From RHLJ01 sp048058975 (GTDB taxonomy: Bacteria; Bacteroidota; Rhodothermia; Balneolales; Balneolaceae), in contig JBLLNP010000007.1 in assembly GCA_048058975.1 (NCBI GenBank), forward strand, positions 284,572 through 348,571: a stretch of 64,000 bases of DNA, read 5' to 3'. The stretch's first letter is position 1. Each line of letters starts with the position of its first letter. Positions 41,724-49,559 of this stretch are shown here, piece after piece. The notes beneath the pieces were generated by a model that worked only from the letters and a program-made list of their open reading frames with translations, made no database searches and was not told the DNA's origin. The translations under genes were made by a program, and so were the position numbers.

Positions 41724-41814
41724 AAAACACTCAATATTCATTGAACATTGATCAATGAATATTACAGTTTGAAGATTAATTACATCCTCCTTTCTGAAAA
41801 TTAAATCAGAAATT

Positions 41815-42279
41815 ATGAACATCAATGTAATCCAGGCAAATCTTGATGACCAAAAGCACGCGGAAGCGATTATTGAGATAACCAACGAATATGCTAAGGA
41901 TATTATGGGAGGAGGGAAACCACTTTCTGATGAGATTCAGAGAAAAATGATTCCAGGGATGAAAGCATTTCATGGAACGCTTGTCTTTTTAGCGCACTCA
42001 GGGGACAGGTTTGTTGGAGTGGCCAATTGCTTTATGGGATATTCTACCTTTTTTGCAAAGCCTCTGATCAATATTCATGATCTGGCAGTACTACCTGAGG
42101 CCAGAGGAAAAGGGGTGGGGAAACAACTAATTGAAGCAGTTACTCAAAAAGCGAATGAGCTAGGCTGTTGTAAAGTTACGCTTGAAGTATTGGAAAATAA
42201 TCCGGCGCGCAGGCTCTATGAAAAGGAAGGGTTTGAATATGGAGACCCAAAGTTCTTCTTTATGACTAAATATCTTTAA
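41815..42279 (+). CDS. GNAT-family N-acetyltransferase
   Basis: 154-residue acetyltransferase. The acetyl-CoA pyrophosphate loop is LPEARGKGVGKQLIEA, and the C-terminal VLENNPARRLYEKEGFEYG completes motif B. The acceptor substrate is unknown. Follows prfC after 91 nt. Confidence 0.88.
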   Translation: MNINVIQANLDDQKHAEAIIEITNEYAKDIMGGGKPLSDEIQRKMIPGMKAFHGTLVFLAHSGDRFVGVANCFMGYSTFFAKPLINIHDLAVLPEARGKGVGKQLIEAVTQKANELGCCKVTLEVLENNPARRLYEKEGFEYGDPKFFFMTKYL

Positions 42280-42325
42280 GAACGCCCCTATTCATTCTTA
42301 AATCTTTGTTCTTAATTCTTCAGTC

Positions 42326-43093
42326 TTACTTGCTAAACGCTTCCGCTTCTTTAGCCAACCCAAGCACCGCCTGCTGATAGAGTGTGCTGTTGTTATATCG
42401 AAGAATGGCTTTTTCGGTCGAGCCGGTGATCTTTTTAAAATGTGCCAGATATTTTCCAACCGAGTAGATGTTGCTCGGCATATCGTATAAATCGTTGCCC
42501 ACCCACCATCGATTTAAGGAATAAGGAATAAATTGCGCATACGACATCGCGCCTGCATAACTTGATCTGAGTTCAAGTACATCCAGCTTATTTCTTTCAG
42601 TGAATTCTAGAAGTTCTTCTAATTGAGCCAAAGCAAATTTCGCACGATAATCCACCACAAACATGGATACATAGGCCTCAAACGGATTATACTTTCCGGC
42701 ATAAGAGCCGAATTCAGACTCTACTCCGATAATCCCCACAATTACTTCTTTGGGAATACCGTATTGCTGCTCGGCGATTTCCAGCTCATTAGAATAATTG
42801 GTAACGAACTCTTCAAGTTTAGAAACTTTTTTATCATACCCCAGAACTTTCTTGTAGTCATCCACATCTTCGATTACACGCTCGGCGGCGCGTACAAACT
42901 TATTTTTGATGTCCGGCATAAGCTCAAAACGCTCATCCTGTAGTAAAGGGCGGATATCAGTTCCTTTTTTATCGAAGTGTTCGATCAGTTTTTTGAGGTT
43001 TTCTTCCGTTTCGGGAGAAGTAGCCTTAGCAGTTGATGTTGCTATGAACATCAGCGTGAAAATGAATATTGAGAGAAATGATAGTCTGTACAT
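42326..43093 (-). CDS. Lytic murein transglycosylase (MltB-like, short)
   Basis: Exported 255-residue protein with signal MYRLSFLSIFIFTLMFIATS...A. It cleaves peptidoglycan glycan strands if active: catalytic Glu125 sits in VIVGIIGVESEFGSYAGKYN, and SYAGAMSYAQFIPYSLNRWW replaces the canonical AGAMGLPQFMPSS, a noticeable change in an otherwise conserved block. It lacks the longer C-terminal part of E. coli MltB. Beside, but separate from, the BlaI/BlaR1-like operon. Confidence 0.85.
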   Translation of the reverse strand: MYRLSFLSIFIFTLMFIATSTAKATSPETEENLKKLIEHFDKKGTDIRPLLQDERFELMPDIKNKFVRAAERVIEDVDDYKKVLGYDKKVSKLEEFVTNYSNELEIAEQQYGIPKEVIVGIIGVESEFGSYAGKYNPFEAYVSMFVVDYRAKFALAQLEELLEFTERNKLDVLELRSSYAGAMSYAQFIPYSLNRWWVGNDLYDMPSNIYSVGKYLAHFKKITGSTEKAILRYNNSTLYQQAVLGLAKEAEAFSK

Positions 43094-43159
43094 AATAGCC
43101 GCTCTTGAGTGTAGAATGATGCTTAATGTAGAGTAAATTTGTTAAACCGAAAAACCGAA

Positions 43160-43840
43160 TTATTTAATTTTCTCTATAAGTTCACCTTCTGAATAACGCT
43201 CTTGTTCTGTAATGTTGCCCAGCTCATCATATCGCGTCATCACGCCCTCGTATATAATCGGGCGTTTATCCTCAGAATAAGAAGTCATTTCGAATTTTAG
43301 CTGACCGTTTGGAAACCACTCCCTATACACATCCAAACCATTATGCTCGGAAGAAGCAGTTAAGCTTTGCATAGTTAAGACTCCTTCGTCATATCCATGT
43401 ATCGAAGTTTGCTCACCGGTATCGAAATCGTAATCGATCTCTACCCGGTACCATTCTTCTCCGGTTCTCCTGAAAGTTTGTTCTTTAACCCGGAGGCCTT
43501 CTTTAAAAGTAACAGAAGTGAAGAGTTTGTCATCTGATTTGAAGTAATAGTTCTGAGTTCCTGTAAACAATTCTCCATTATTAAAATATCTCTCAGAAGC
43601 ATATACCCGTCCACTATCCAGAACCTGATTAGAAAGAGAGGGACTTCGGGTTAACTGAACATCAGTATAAAGTTCATCAGGATTTGTTTGCCTGTCACAA
43701 AACAAAAAAGTGATAAACAGAAATATGGGTAGAAGAGGCAGAAGCCGAATAACTTTACTCGCCAAAGAAGAATTTTTGCCCATTATAACCAGGCGCTTTT
43801 TAGTAAGCTTAAAATCGATATGGCTTGTGAATTGGTTCAT
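43160..43840 (-). CDS. Free-standing BlaR1-derived membrane sensor domain, copy 2
   Basis: 226 residues from the ATG at 43840, whose codon overlaps the previous stop (ATGA). It begins MNQFTSHIDFKLTKKRLVIM, then a transmembrane helix (about 29-47, LLPLLPIFLFITFLFC). The external part has YwqK/MORN-like repeats: YFNNGELFTGTQNYY, EWFPNGQLKFEM, and the end YDELGNITEQERYSEGELIE-KIK. The start, helix and ending all match the last third of the M56 protease two genes upstream. Inferred to be a duplicated sensor piece, type II membrane topology, with no protease domain. Confidence 0.8.
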   Translation of the reverse strand: MNQFTSHIDFKLTKKRLVIMGKNSSLASKVIRLLPLLPIFLFITFLFCDRQTNPDELYTDVQLTRSPSLSNQVLDSGRVYASERYFNNGELFTGTQNYYFKSDDKLFTSVTFKEGLRVKEQTFRRTGEEWYRVEIDYDFDTGEQTSIHGYDEGVLTMQSLTASSEHNGLDVYREWFPNGQLKFEMTSYSEDKRPIIYEGVMTRYDELGNITEQERYSEGELIEKIK

Positions 43841-44745
43841 TTTATTTTTTCTATGAGTTCGCCATCCTCCCAAATTTCTTTATGAAACAATTCTCCATTT
43901 TCTTGGTAGGTGACTTGCAAGCCATGTTTTTTTACATCTCCCGCAAAATAATTGAGGTTTCCGTTGTACTTTGCAGTTCCTTCGTTAAGTAGTTGACCGT
44001 TATCGTAGTAAGTTTTAATAGTTGAAATATTATCATCAGTGTAATGGAAGCTTTTTAGGCGATCATTTTTATAACCAATAATTTTAGAATATCTACTATT
44101 TATATCTCTTTCGAATTCATAATAATAGTAATTGCCCTCCCGATCCTCACTTTCACTGAAAGAATAAATAATGCCACCATCTTGGTATGACCATGTTTTT
44201 GAAGTCCAGTCCAACTCACCACTTTTGTATGAGCGCTCGAATAAAGTGTCTTCTTTTTGGTCATAAAGAACCGATTTAAGAAATTCACTACCATCTCCAC
44301 TAAATCTGGTAGCTGTCGTTGCTATACCATTTTCAATTACTAAGGCTTGATCCAGAGTTCCGGACTTTTCATAGTACCAATTTTGAGTGCCAGTAAACAA
44401 CTCACCGTTATCAGCATAATAGGTTCTTGGATTCATACGAATTTCGCTTTTCTTTTGATAAAGAGTAGTGTCTGAGTAAATGGGATTAGGACCCGAAACA
44501 TAGAAAGCCCTTGATATGACAAACTCCGGATTACTCTCGAATTCCTGGTACCCAAACCAGGGCTCAATTGTAGAAACTCCAACTTCTTCTTCAGCTTGAG
44601 TACAGTAAATGATCGTTACGACTAAAAGAGCTGGCAAGAGGAAGGCTAGCTTCATGAATGATGTAGGCCAGCTCTGTTTCCTTATCATCATTTCAAGACG
44701 TTTTTTGGTTAAACTGAAATCTAGCTTACTGGAGAACTGATTCAT
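43837..44745 (-). CDS. Free-standing BlaR1-derived membrane sensor domain, copy 1
   Basis: 302-residue protein starting MNQFSSKLDFSLTKKRLEMM, with one transmembrane helix (about 30-48, LAFLLPALLVVTIIYCTQA). The extracytoplasmic part carries YwqK/MORN-like repeats (YYADNGELFTGTQNWYYEKS, TYYDNGQLLNEG, VTYQENGELFHKEIWEDGEL-IEKIK). It has 4-nt overlaps with the genes on both sides, so translation is coupled through the operon. It shares the xFxLTKKRL-xM block and KIK ending with the M56 protease and with copy 2. Could compete with or relay to the protease; inference. Confidence 0.8.
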   Translation of the reverse strand: MNQFSSKLDFSLTKKRLEMMIRKQSWPTSFMKLAFLLPALLVVTIIYCTQAEEEVGVSTIEPWFGYQEFESNPEFVISRAFYVSGPNPIYSDTTLYQKKSEIRMNPRTYYADNGELFTGTQNWYYEKSGTLDQALVIENGIATTATRFSGDGSEFLKSVLYDQKEDTLFERSYKSGELDWTSKTWSYQDGGIIYSFSESEDREGNYYYYEFERDINSRYSKIIGYKNDRLKSFHYTDDNISTIKTYYDNGQLLNEGTAKYNGNLNYFAGDVKKHGLQVTYQENGELFHKEIWEDGELIEKIK

Positions 44746-46241
44746 TTAATCTTCTCCACCAGTTCTCCGTCTTTGTATAACTCTTGCCCTATAATATTTC
44801 CTTGTTCATCATAGAGCGTCATTATATCCTGATACACAATCTCATGTTTAATGTCATCTTTCCAGGAGAAGAACAATTCCAGCTTAAGCGCACCACTCTC
44901 GTGATACTCATTCATCTTTCCATATTTTCTACTTGTTACTTCGGGTGATAGCCATTCAGTTTTAATAGTACCTTCCGAAAAGACCGTTGAGGAAAGCCAT
45001 TCTTTACCCTGATATTCTAATTCCTGGCGATACGATTCTTGCCCATTTGGATGATAATTTACCCACTCTGTCTTATAACCGTTTTTATACACCGATTTAG
45101 AAAGAAGAATATTTGAGTCTTTTTGATACAAGTTGGAAACTCCAGTGAAAGGCTCTCTTTGTTCATCCACATATACATTACTTTTCGGAATAGCCCCTCC
45201 TGTGTGAGGATATTCATAGAAGTTAAACCACAACTTCTGATCTGTGTATACCCCGCCATAGTTTGCTGTTTCGATATAAAGTTCCTTACTGTTTTCGCTG
45301 GAACAAAATAAAATGGCAAATACTGTAATCACAGGGATAATTGAAAGAGCCCGAACACTCTTATTAAACCATGAATGAGTCTTTTGCATCATAAAAAGAC
45401 GCTTTTTTGTCAGGCCGTAATCAAAACGATTGGTAATTTTTTCTGAGTCACAATTTGAGGCAAAATTTAATAGAATGGATTGATACTCTGTTATACTATC
45501 CGAGATAGTAACAGCGCCCTCATCTGCCAGGAACTCATGATTTAGTTGAATCGAATGCTTGTAGAAATACAGTACAGGGTTAAACCAAAAAATGGTTTTT
45601 AGAAACTCAACCAAAAGCACATCCAAAGAATGTTTTTGACGAATATGGGTGAGTTCATGCTCCAGTATTTCAGGCGCGATATTGCCGGACTCAAAATCTT
45701 TTTTGTTCAGGAAAATCCATCTGAAAAAAGATTGCGGAGTAATGGCGTCCTCCAATAAAATGATAGTGGCCTTTTTGAATGAGGTTTTATCACCTATTCT
45801 GACGTTAGAGAATAACTCGAACAATCCATATCCAAAGCGAATCAAAAAGAAAAGCGTAACGAGTAAGTAAGCTCCCAGAATCATTTCTTTTCTTGTAAGA
45901 AATAGCTCTTTGGAAAATGCAGGAACTGTTGACTCACCAGCCGTTTCATTAGGAGTGGAAACAGGTTCGGATGGAGACCCCGCTATAACCGGTTCAATAG
46001 TTCTTGCCACAAACTCAGAAGGGGCATTAATGGTGCTTTCTATTTTAGCTAGTTCCAACCCCACAAGTTTTGTAGTTGCACTTATATCAATCTGAATAAG
46101 CGGCGCTGTTAATCCTAGCCCAAGAGCAACCAATAAGAAAAAACGGTTAAATGAGTGCATCTTTTCATTTTCCAAAAAGAGCTTATACAACCCTAAAAGC
46201 AAAGCGAGCAGTATTGTGGACTTTATGAAATAAACAATCAT
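44742..46241 (-). CDS. BlaR1-type M56 metalloprotease with YwqK/MORN-like sensor
   Basis: 499-residue membrane protease-receptor. Transmembrane segments are at about 1-22, 32-50, 118-138 and 298-314. The zinc protease domain lies between the third and fourth, with HELTH (195-199) and Glu236 in NHEFLADEGA. A cytoplasmic linker FDYGLTKKRLFMMQK precedes the last helix. The C-terminal sensor (315-499) is not a penicillin-binding domain: it has MORN/YwqK-like turns (YHPNGQESYRQELEYQGKEW, YHESGALKLELF, YDEQGNIIGQELYKDGELVE). By analogy with BlaR1, signal binding would trigger cleavage of the BlaI-type repressor. Confidence 0.88.
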   Translation of the reverse strand: MIVYFIKSTILLALLLGLYKLFLENEKMHSFNRFFLLVALGLGLTAPLIQIDISATTKLVGLELAKIESTINAPSEFVARTIEPVIAGSPSEPVSTPNETAGESTVPAFSKELFLTRKEMILGAYLLVTLFFLIRFGYGLFELFSNVRIGDKTSFKKATIILLEDAITPQSFFRWIFLNKKDFESGNIAPEILEHELTHIRQKHSLDVLLVEFLKTIFWFNPVLYFYKHSIQLNHEFLADEGAVTISDSITEYQSILLNFASNCDSEKITNRFDYGLTKKRLFMMQKTHSWFNKSVRALSIIPVITVFAILFCSSENSKELYIETANYGGVYTDQKLWFNFYEYPHTGGAIPKSNVYVDEQREPFTGVSNLYQKDSNILLSKSVYKNGYKTEWVNYHPNGQESYRQELEYQGKEWLSSTVFSEGTIKTEWLSPEVTSRKYGKMNEYHESGALKLELFFSWKDDIKHEIVYQDIMTLYDEQGNIIGQELYKDGELVEKIK

Positions 46242-46609
46242 GATTTCTTCCTCTCCAGTTCTTGTTCAATAATGGTTTTTAACTCCTCCAGTTCTGATGC
46301 GGACAAATTTGTTTCTGAAGTAAAGAAGGAGGCAAACTGCGCCGATGAGTTATTGAAAAACTTTTTGATCAGGCCGTTTACATGCTTGGAAAAGTAATCT
46401 GTTTTCTTAACCAATGGGAAATACTCTCTGGATCGCCCATGCTGATTGTAGTCCACAAAGCCTTTCTCCTGCATCCTTTTCAGTAAGGTAGCAACCGTGG
46501 TTGGCGCGGGTTTCGGTTCGGGGTATTCTTCCAGCAAATCACTCATGTAAGCTTTTTTAAGCTTCCACAGATGTTGCATAAGTTCTTCTTCGGTTTGAGA
46601 AAGTGACAT
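46238..46609 (-). CDS. BlaI/MecI-family transcriptional repressor
   Basis: 123-residue winged-helix repressor: LSQTEEELMQHLWKLKKAYM, APTTVATLLKRMQEKGFVDY and GRSREYFPLVKK are the BlaI/MecI/CopY pattern. The C-terminal helices (KHVNGLIKKFF, SASELEELKTIIEQEL) dimerise. First gene of the operon, overlapping the M56 protease by 4 nt. Two TACA-NN-TGTA-type operators lie upstream, the second covering the promoter's -7 box, so autoregulation is strongly suggested. Confidence 0.92.
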   Translation of the reverse strand: MSLSQTEEELMQHLWKLKKAYMSDLLEEYPEPKPAPTTVATLLKRMQEKGFVDYNQHGRSREYFPLVKKTDYFSKHVNGLIKKFFNNSSAQFASFFTSETNLSASELEELKTIIEQELERKKS

Positions 46610-46611
46610 AT

Positions 46612-46645
46612 TCTACATGTTTAGAGCTGGCTCTACAAGTGTAGA
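46612..46645. promoter_or_regulatory. Two BlaI-type operators
   Basis: TCTACA-AG-TGTAGA (46632-46645) is a perfect palindrome with the BlaI/MecI core TACAnnTGTA. TCTACA-TG-TTTAGA (46612-46625) has one mismatch and lies 2 bp before the blaI start codon. Their centres are exactly 20 bp apart, two helical turns. Confidence 0.75.
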
Positions 46646-46666
46646 ATAAAAATGCTTTAGATGCAA
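46636..46666 (-). promoter_or_regulatory. Promoter of the blaI operon
   Basis: On the minus strand: TTG (46664-46666), 20-nt spacer, TACACTTG (46636-46643), 7 of 8 to TAnnTTTG. The -7 box lies inside the perfect BlaI operator, so repressor binding would block polymerase. Confidence 0.6.
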
Positions 46667-46681
46667 CAGCTCTTTATAATA

Positions 46682-46768
46682 GTCATCCCTGCGAAAGCAG
46701 GGATCTGGGGCTAATTAAAGTTTTGAGCTTTTTCCGAAGCTCAAGATTCCCGCATTCGCGGGAATGAC
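46682..46768. repeat. GTCAT...ATGAC palindromic repeat element
   Basis: 87-bp imperfect palindrome with three hairpins: CCCTGCGAAAGCAGGG, TTGAGC...GCTCAA and TTCCCGCATTCGCGGGAA. Same family as 4389-4481. Confidence 0.75.
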
Positions 46769-46808
46769 AAATAGGTGAGACTATTATTTTAGGAACTAAA
46801 TAGAATAA

Positions 46809-46903
46809 AGTCATCCTGAGGATACTTCCGAAGGATCTGCAAAACATTGAACTATCAACAGATACCGATTATGCAGATTCCCTGCCTACCGCTCAGAATG
46901 ACT
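46809..46903 (+). repeat. 94-bp dispersed repeat, copy 1
   Basis: Near-identical to the minus strand of 49447-49539. It has inverted terminal repeats GTCATCCTGAG / CTCAGAATGAC and an AT-rich middle (AAAACATTGAACTATCAACA). A 30-bp truncated copy is at 36269-36298. No open frame in it is conserved. It lies in the 46610-47139 gap, which is otherwise repeats. Confidence 0.8.
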
Positions 46904-47030
46904 TTTAATATAAAGCCTAGATTAAACCCAACTAAAACCCACGGTCAAAACTCGAACTTCATTTCTAAAACCCTTACCTTAACAAGCCTTGGCAAATTTG
47001 CCTCATATCCTGTTTTGAGGCACAAAAAAT

Positions 47031-47100
47031 TTCGCCACGGAAATACGAAAGCACTAATTAGTGTTTTCTTTTTTGTGATTTAGTGCTTTAGTGGCGCGAA
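47031..47100. repeat. Large hairpin upstream of lpdA
   Basis: TTCGCCAC (47031-47038) pairs with GTGGCGCGAA (47091-47100), and inside it AAAGCACTAA (47048-47057) pairs with TTTAGTGCTTT (47079-47089). The loop is T-rich. It ends 40 bp before lpdA and may be an attenuator or another dispersed repeat. Confidence 0.55.
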
Positions 47101-47139
47101 AATTTTCAAGAACACCGAAACTATTATCAAAAGGAAATC

Positions 47140-48558
47140 ATGGCAAAAGAATTTGATGTATGCGTAATCGGGTCTGGTCCCGGAGGTTATGTAGCTGCAA
47201 TCCGCGCATCACAACTGGGATTTAAAACGGCAATTATAGAGAAAAGACATTTAGGCGGCGTATGTTTAAATATTGGATGTATTCCAACAAAAGCACTTCT
47301 TCGCTCAGCTGAAGTTCTCGAATCAATCCAGCATGCCGATGATTATGGAATTTCAGTAAAAGACGTTTCCGCTGATTTTGGCGGCATGGTAAAAAGAAGC
47401 CGTGGTGTTGCTAATAAAATGAGCAAAGGCGTTCAGTTCCTGATGAAAGCCAATAAAATCGAAGTGTTCATGGGATCCGGCTCGTTCAAATCAAAAACAG
47501 AAGTGGTTGTTAGTGATGAAAACGGAAAAGAAACCGAAAGTATTAAAGCGAAGAACTTTATTATCGCCACTGGCGCCCGACCACGCCAGCTTCCGGGATT
47601 AGAGATTGATGGCGAAATGATCATCGATTCTGAAAAGGCGATGACAATGGAAAAGCAGCCAAAGAAAATGGTAATCGTTGGAGCCGGAGCCATTGGCGTT
47701 GAGTTCGCCTACTTCTACAATACGATCGGTACCGAAGTTACTATCGTTGAGCTTCAGAAAACCCTGGTGCCTGTAGAAGATGCAGATGTAGGTCGTGAGT
47801 TAGGAAAAATCTACAAGAAAAAAGGAATCAATATTCTAACAGAAAGCACTGTTGAGAAAGTTGAGAAAAAAGGAAAAGGTGTTTCTGTAACGGTTAAAAC
47901 CAAGAAGGGCGAAGAGAAAATTGAAGCCGATGTAGTTCTTTCAGCAGTTGGTGTTACTGGAAATGTGGAAGGTCTTGGTCTTGAAGATATCGGCGTGAAA
48001 GTTGAACGAGGAGCAATTGTGGTTGATCGTTCGAACTACTCAACCGGTGTAGATGGTATTTATGCGATTGGTGATATTATCGGAGCACCGTGGCTAGCAC
48101 ATAAAGCTTCTCATGAGGCAGTTGTACTTGCTGAGCAGTTAGCCGGGCATAATCCAAAGCCGATCAACTACAGCAACATCCCTGGCTGTACATATTGCGA
48201 ACCACAAGTTGCTTCCGTTGGTTTGACCGAAGCTGCCGCAAAAGAAGAAGGCTACGATATTAAAGTAGGTAAATTCCCGCTTTCGGCGAGTGGTAAGGCA
48301 ACGGCACTTGGACACGAAGAAGGTTTCGTGAAAGTAGTGTTTGATGCGAAATACGGAGAGTGGTTGGGCTGTCACATGATCGGTTTCGGAGTTACAGAAA
48401 TGATCGCTGAAGCTGTTGTAGCTCGTGATCTGGAAACCACCGGGCATGAAATTATCAGCGCGGTACATCCACACCCAACGCTTTCAGAAGCAGTGATGGA
48501 AGCCGTAGCAGAAGCATACAACGAAGGCGTTCACCTAGGAACTCCGGTTAAGAAGTGA
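47140..48558 (+). CDS. lpdA: Dihydrolipoyl dehydrogenase
   Basis: FAD-dependent E3 component that reoxidises dihydrolipoyl groups of 2-oxoacid dehydrogenase complexes. The 472 residues contain the FAD motif VIGSGPGGYVAAIRASQLG, redox disulfide Cys42/Cys47 (GGVCLNIGCIPTKALL), NAD motif IVGAGAIGVEFAYFY and the C-terminal catalytic HPHPTLSEAVMEA (His-Glu pair). It lies with lipB and lipA, which make its partners' lipoyl cofactor. No E1/E2 genes are in the window. Confidence 0.96.
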   Translation: MAKEFDVCVIGSGPGGYVAAIRASQLGFKTAIIEKRHLGGVCLNIGCIPTKALLRSAEVLESIQHADDYGISVKDVSADFGGMVKRSRGVANKMSKGVQFLMKANKIEVFMGSGSFKSKTEVVVSDENGKETESIKAKNFIIATGARPRQLPGLEIDGEMIIDSEKAMTMEKQPKKMVIVGAGAIGVEFAYFYNTIGTEVTIVELQKTLVPVEDADVGRELGKIYKKKGINILTESTVEKVEKKGKGVSVTVKTKKGEEKIEADVVLSAVGVTGNVEGLGLEDIGVKVERGAIVVDRSNYSTGVDGIYAIGDIIGAPWLAHKASHEAVVLAEQLAGHNPKPINYSNIPGCTYCEPQVASVGLTEAAAKEEGYDIKVGKFPLSASGKATALGHEEGFVKVVFDAKYGEWLGCHMIGFGVTEMIAEAVVARDLETTGHEIISAVHPHPTLSEAVMEAVAEAYNEGVHLGTPVKK

Positions 48559-48580
48559 AAAGTGAATTGTGAAAACTCAA

Positions 48581-48618
48581 AAGTCCCCTCTTGAGAGGGG
48601 ATTTAGGGGTGTGTAAGA
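48581..48618 (+). repeat. Dispersed palindromic repeat (CCCCTCTTGAGAGGGG type), copy 2
   Basis: Same unit as 26166-26204, downstream of lpdA. Confidence 0.75.
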
Positions 48619-48622
48619 ATTG

Positions 48623-48653
48623 AAAATGGCTCCCAACAGCGGGAGCCATTTTT
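48623..48653 (+). terminator. Rho-independent terminator after lpdA
   Basis: AAAATGGCTCCC and GGGAGCCATTTTT form a perfect stem around AACAGC. A second hairpin GGGCGGAT-GGCT-ATCCGCCC (48677-48696) follows, of the same type as the one near 27383. Confidence 0.85.
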
Positions 48654-48710
48654 GTCTGAGGCGAGTTGGCAGTAAGGGCGGATGGCTATCCGCCCCAACG
48701 CAAAAAATAA

Positions 48711-49439
48711 ATGAATCCCCAAACCATCATAGAACTCTACGATCTCGGGAAAGCTTCCTACAAACCAACATGGGAGCTTCAGCACGAGGTGCAAAAAAGC
48801 ATCATTGAGGAAAAGCGCGCAGAGCAAAAGGGTGAGTTTAGTGGCATTCGCAAAAATGATGCGCTGTTGTTTGTAGAACACCCACATGTTTATACGTTGG
48901 GGAAAAGCGGAGCCGAAGAGAACATGCTTCGCTCAATGGCGGAGCTGCTAAAACTGGATGCCGAATTTGTAAAAATAGATCGTGGAGGAGATATAACGTA
49001 TCACGGCCCGGGACAGATTGTGGGTTATCCGATCTTAGACCTCGATCGCCACTTTACTGATATCCATAAGTACCTTCGTTATCTGGAAGAGGTTATCATA
49101 AAGGTCTGCGCAGAGTATGGATTTAAAGCAGGCAGAATTGAGGGTCTTACAGGGGTTTGGATAGGCGAAGAAAAAATCGCGGCGATGGGAATTCGTTGTT
49201 CTCGTTGGGTAACCATGCACGGTTTTGCTTTTAACGTGAACACCGATCTTTCTTACTTTCAGCATATCGTTCCATGCGGTATTCAGGATAAAGCTGTTAC
49301 AAGTTTACAAAAGCTGTTGGGTACTGAATTAAATCTGAATGAAGTAAAAGAAAAGATCGTTTTTCACTTTCAGGATGTTTTCGATGTTCGTCTTGAAGCC
49401 AGGGGTGGACAGAAAGAAGTAGAGGAGAATTTTTTGTAA
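48711..49439 (+). CDS. lipB: Octanoyltransferase LipB
   Basis: Transfers octanoate from acyl carrier protein to lipoyl domains, the first step of lipoate synthesis. 242 residues. GGDITYHGPGQIVGYPILDL is the family signature, with HGFAFNVNTDLSYFQHIVPCGI holding the catalytic Cys and WIGEEKIAAMGIRCSRW the catalytic Lys. Followed by lipA after about 120 bp that contain a 94-bp repeat. Confidence 0.95.
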   Translation: MNPQTIIELYDLGKASYKPTWELQHEVQKSIIEEKRAEQKGEFSGIRKNDALLFVEHPHVYTLGKSGAEENMLRSMAELLKLDAEFVKIDRGGDITYHGPGQIVGYPILDLDRHFTDIHKYLRYLEEVIIKVCAEYGFKAGRIEGLTGVWIGEEKIAAMGIRCSRWVTMHGFAFNVNTDLSYFQHIVPCGIQDKAVTSLQKLLGTELNLNEVKEKIVFHFQDVFDVRLEARGGQKEVEENFL

Positions 49440-49446
49440 CTTTATC

Positions 49447-49539
49447 AGTCATTCTGAGCGGTAGCGCAGAATCTGCATAATCGGTATCTGTTGATAGTTC
49501 AATGTTTTGCAGATCCTTCGGAAGTTTCCTCAGGATGAC
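49447..49539 (-). repeat. 94-bp dispersed repeat, copy 2 (inverted)
   Basis: Reverse-complement copy of 46809-46903. It fills the lipB-lipA gap and ends 20 bp before the lipA start. The two copies enclose lpdA and lipB as inverted repeats 2.5 kb apart. Confidence 0.8.
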
Positions 49540-49559
49540 CAATAAAAAGATATTATTTC

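Noticed and set aside
43100..43135. TGTAGA direct repeats upstream of the transglycosylase as further BlaI sites
   Set aside because: They are direct, not inverted, and lack the TACA half, so they do not match the operator symmetry.
49297..49542. Minus-strand frame through the 94-bp repeat (and plus-strand 46847-47083)
   Set aside because: The same repeat read in different frames and running into lipB antisense or hairpin sequence; no coding signal.
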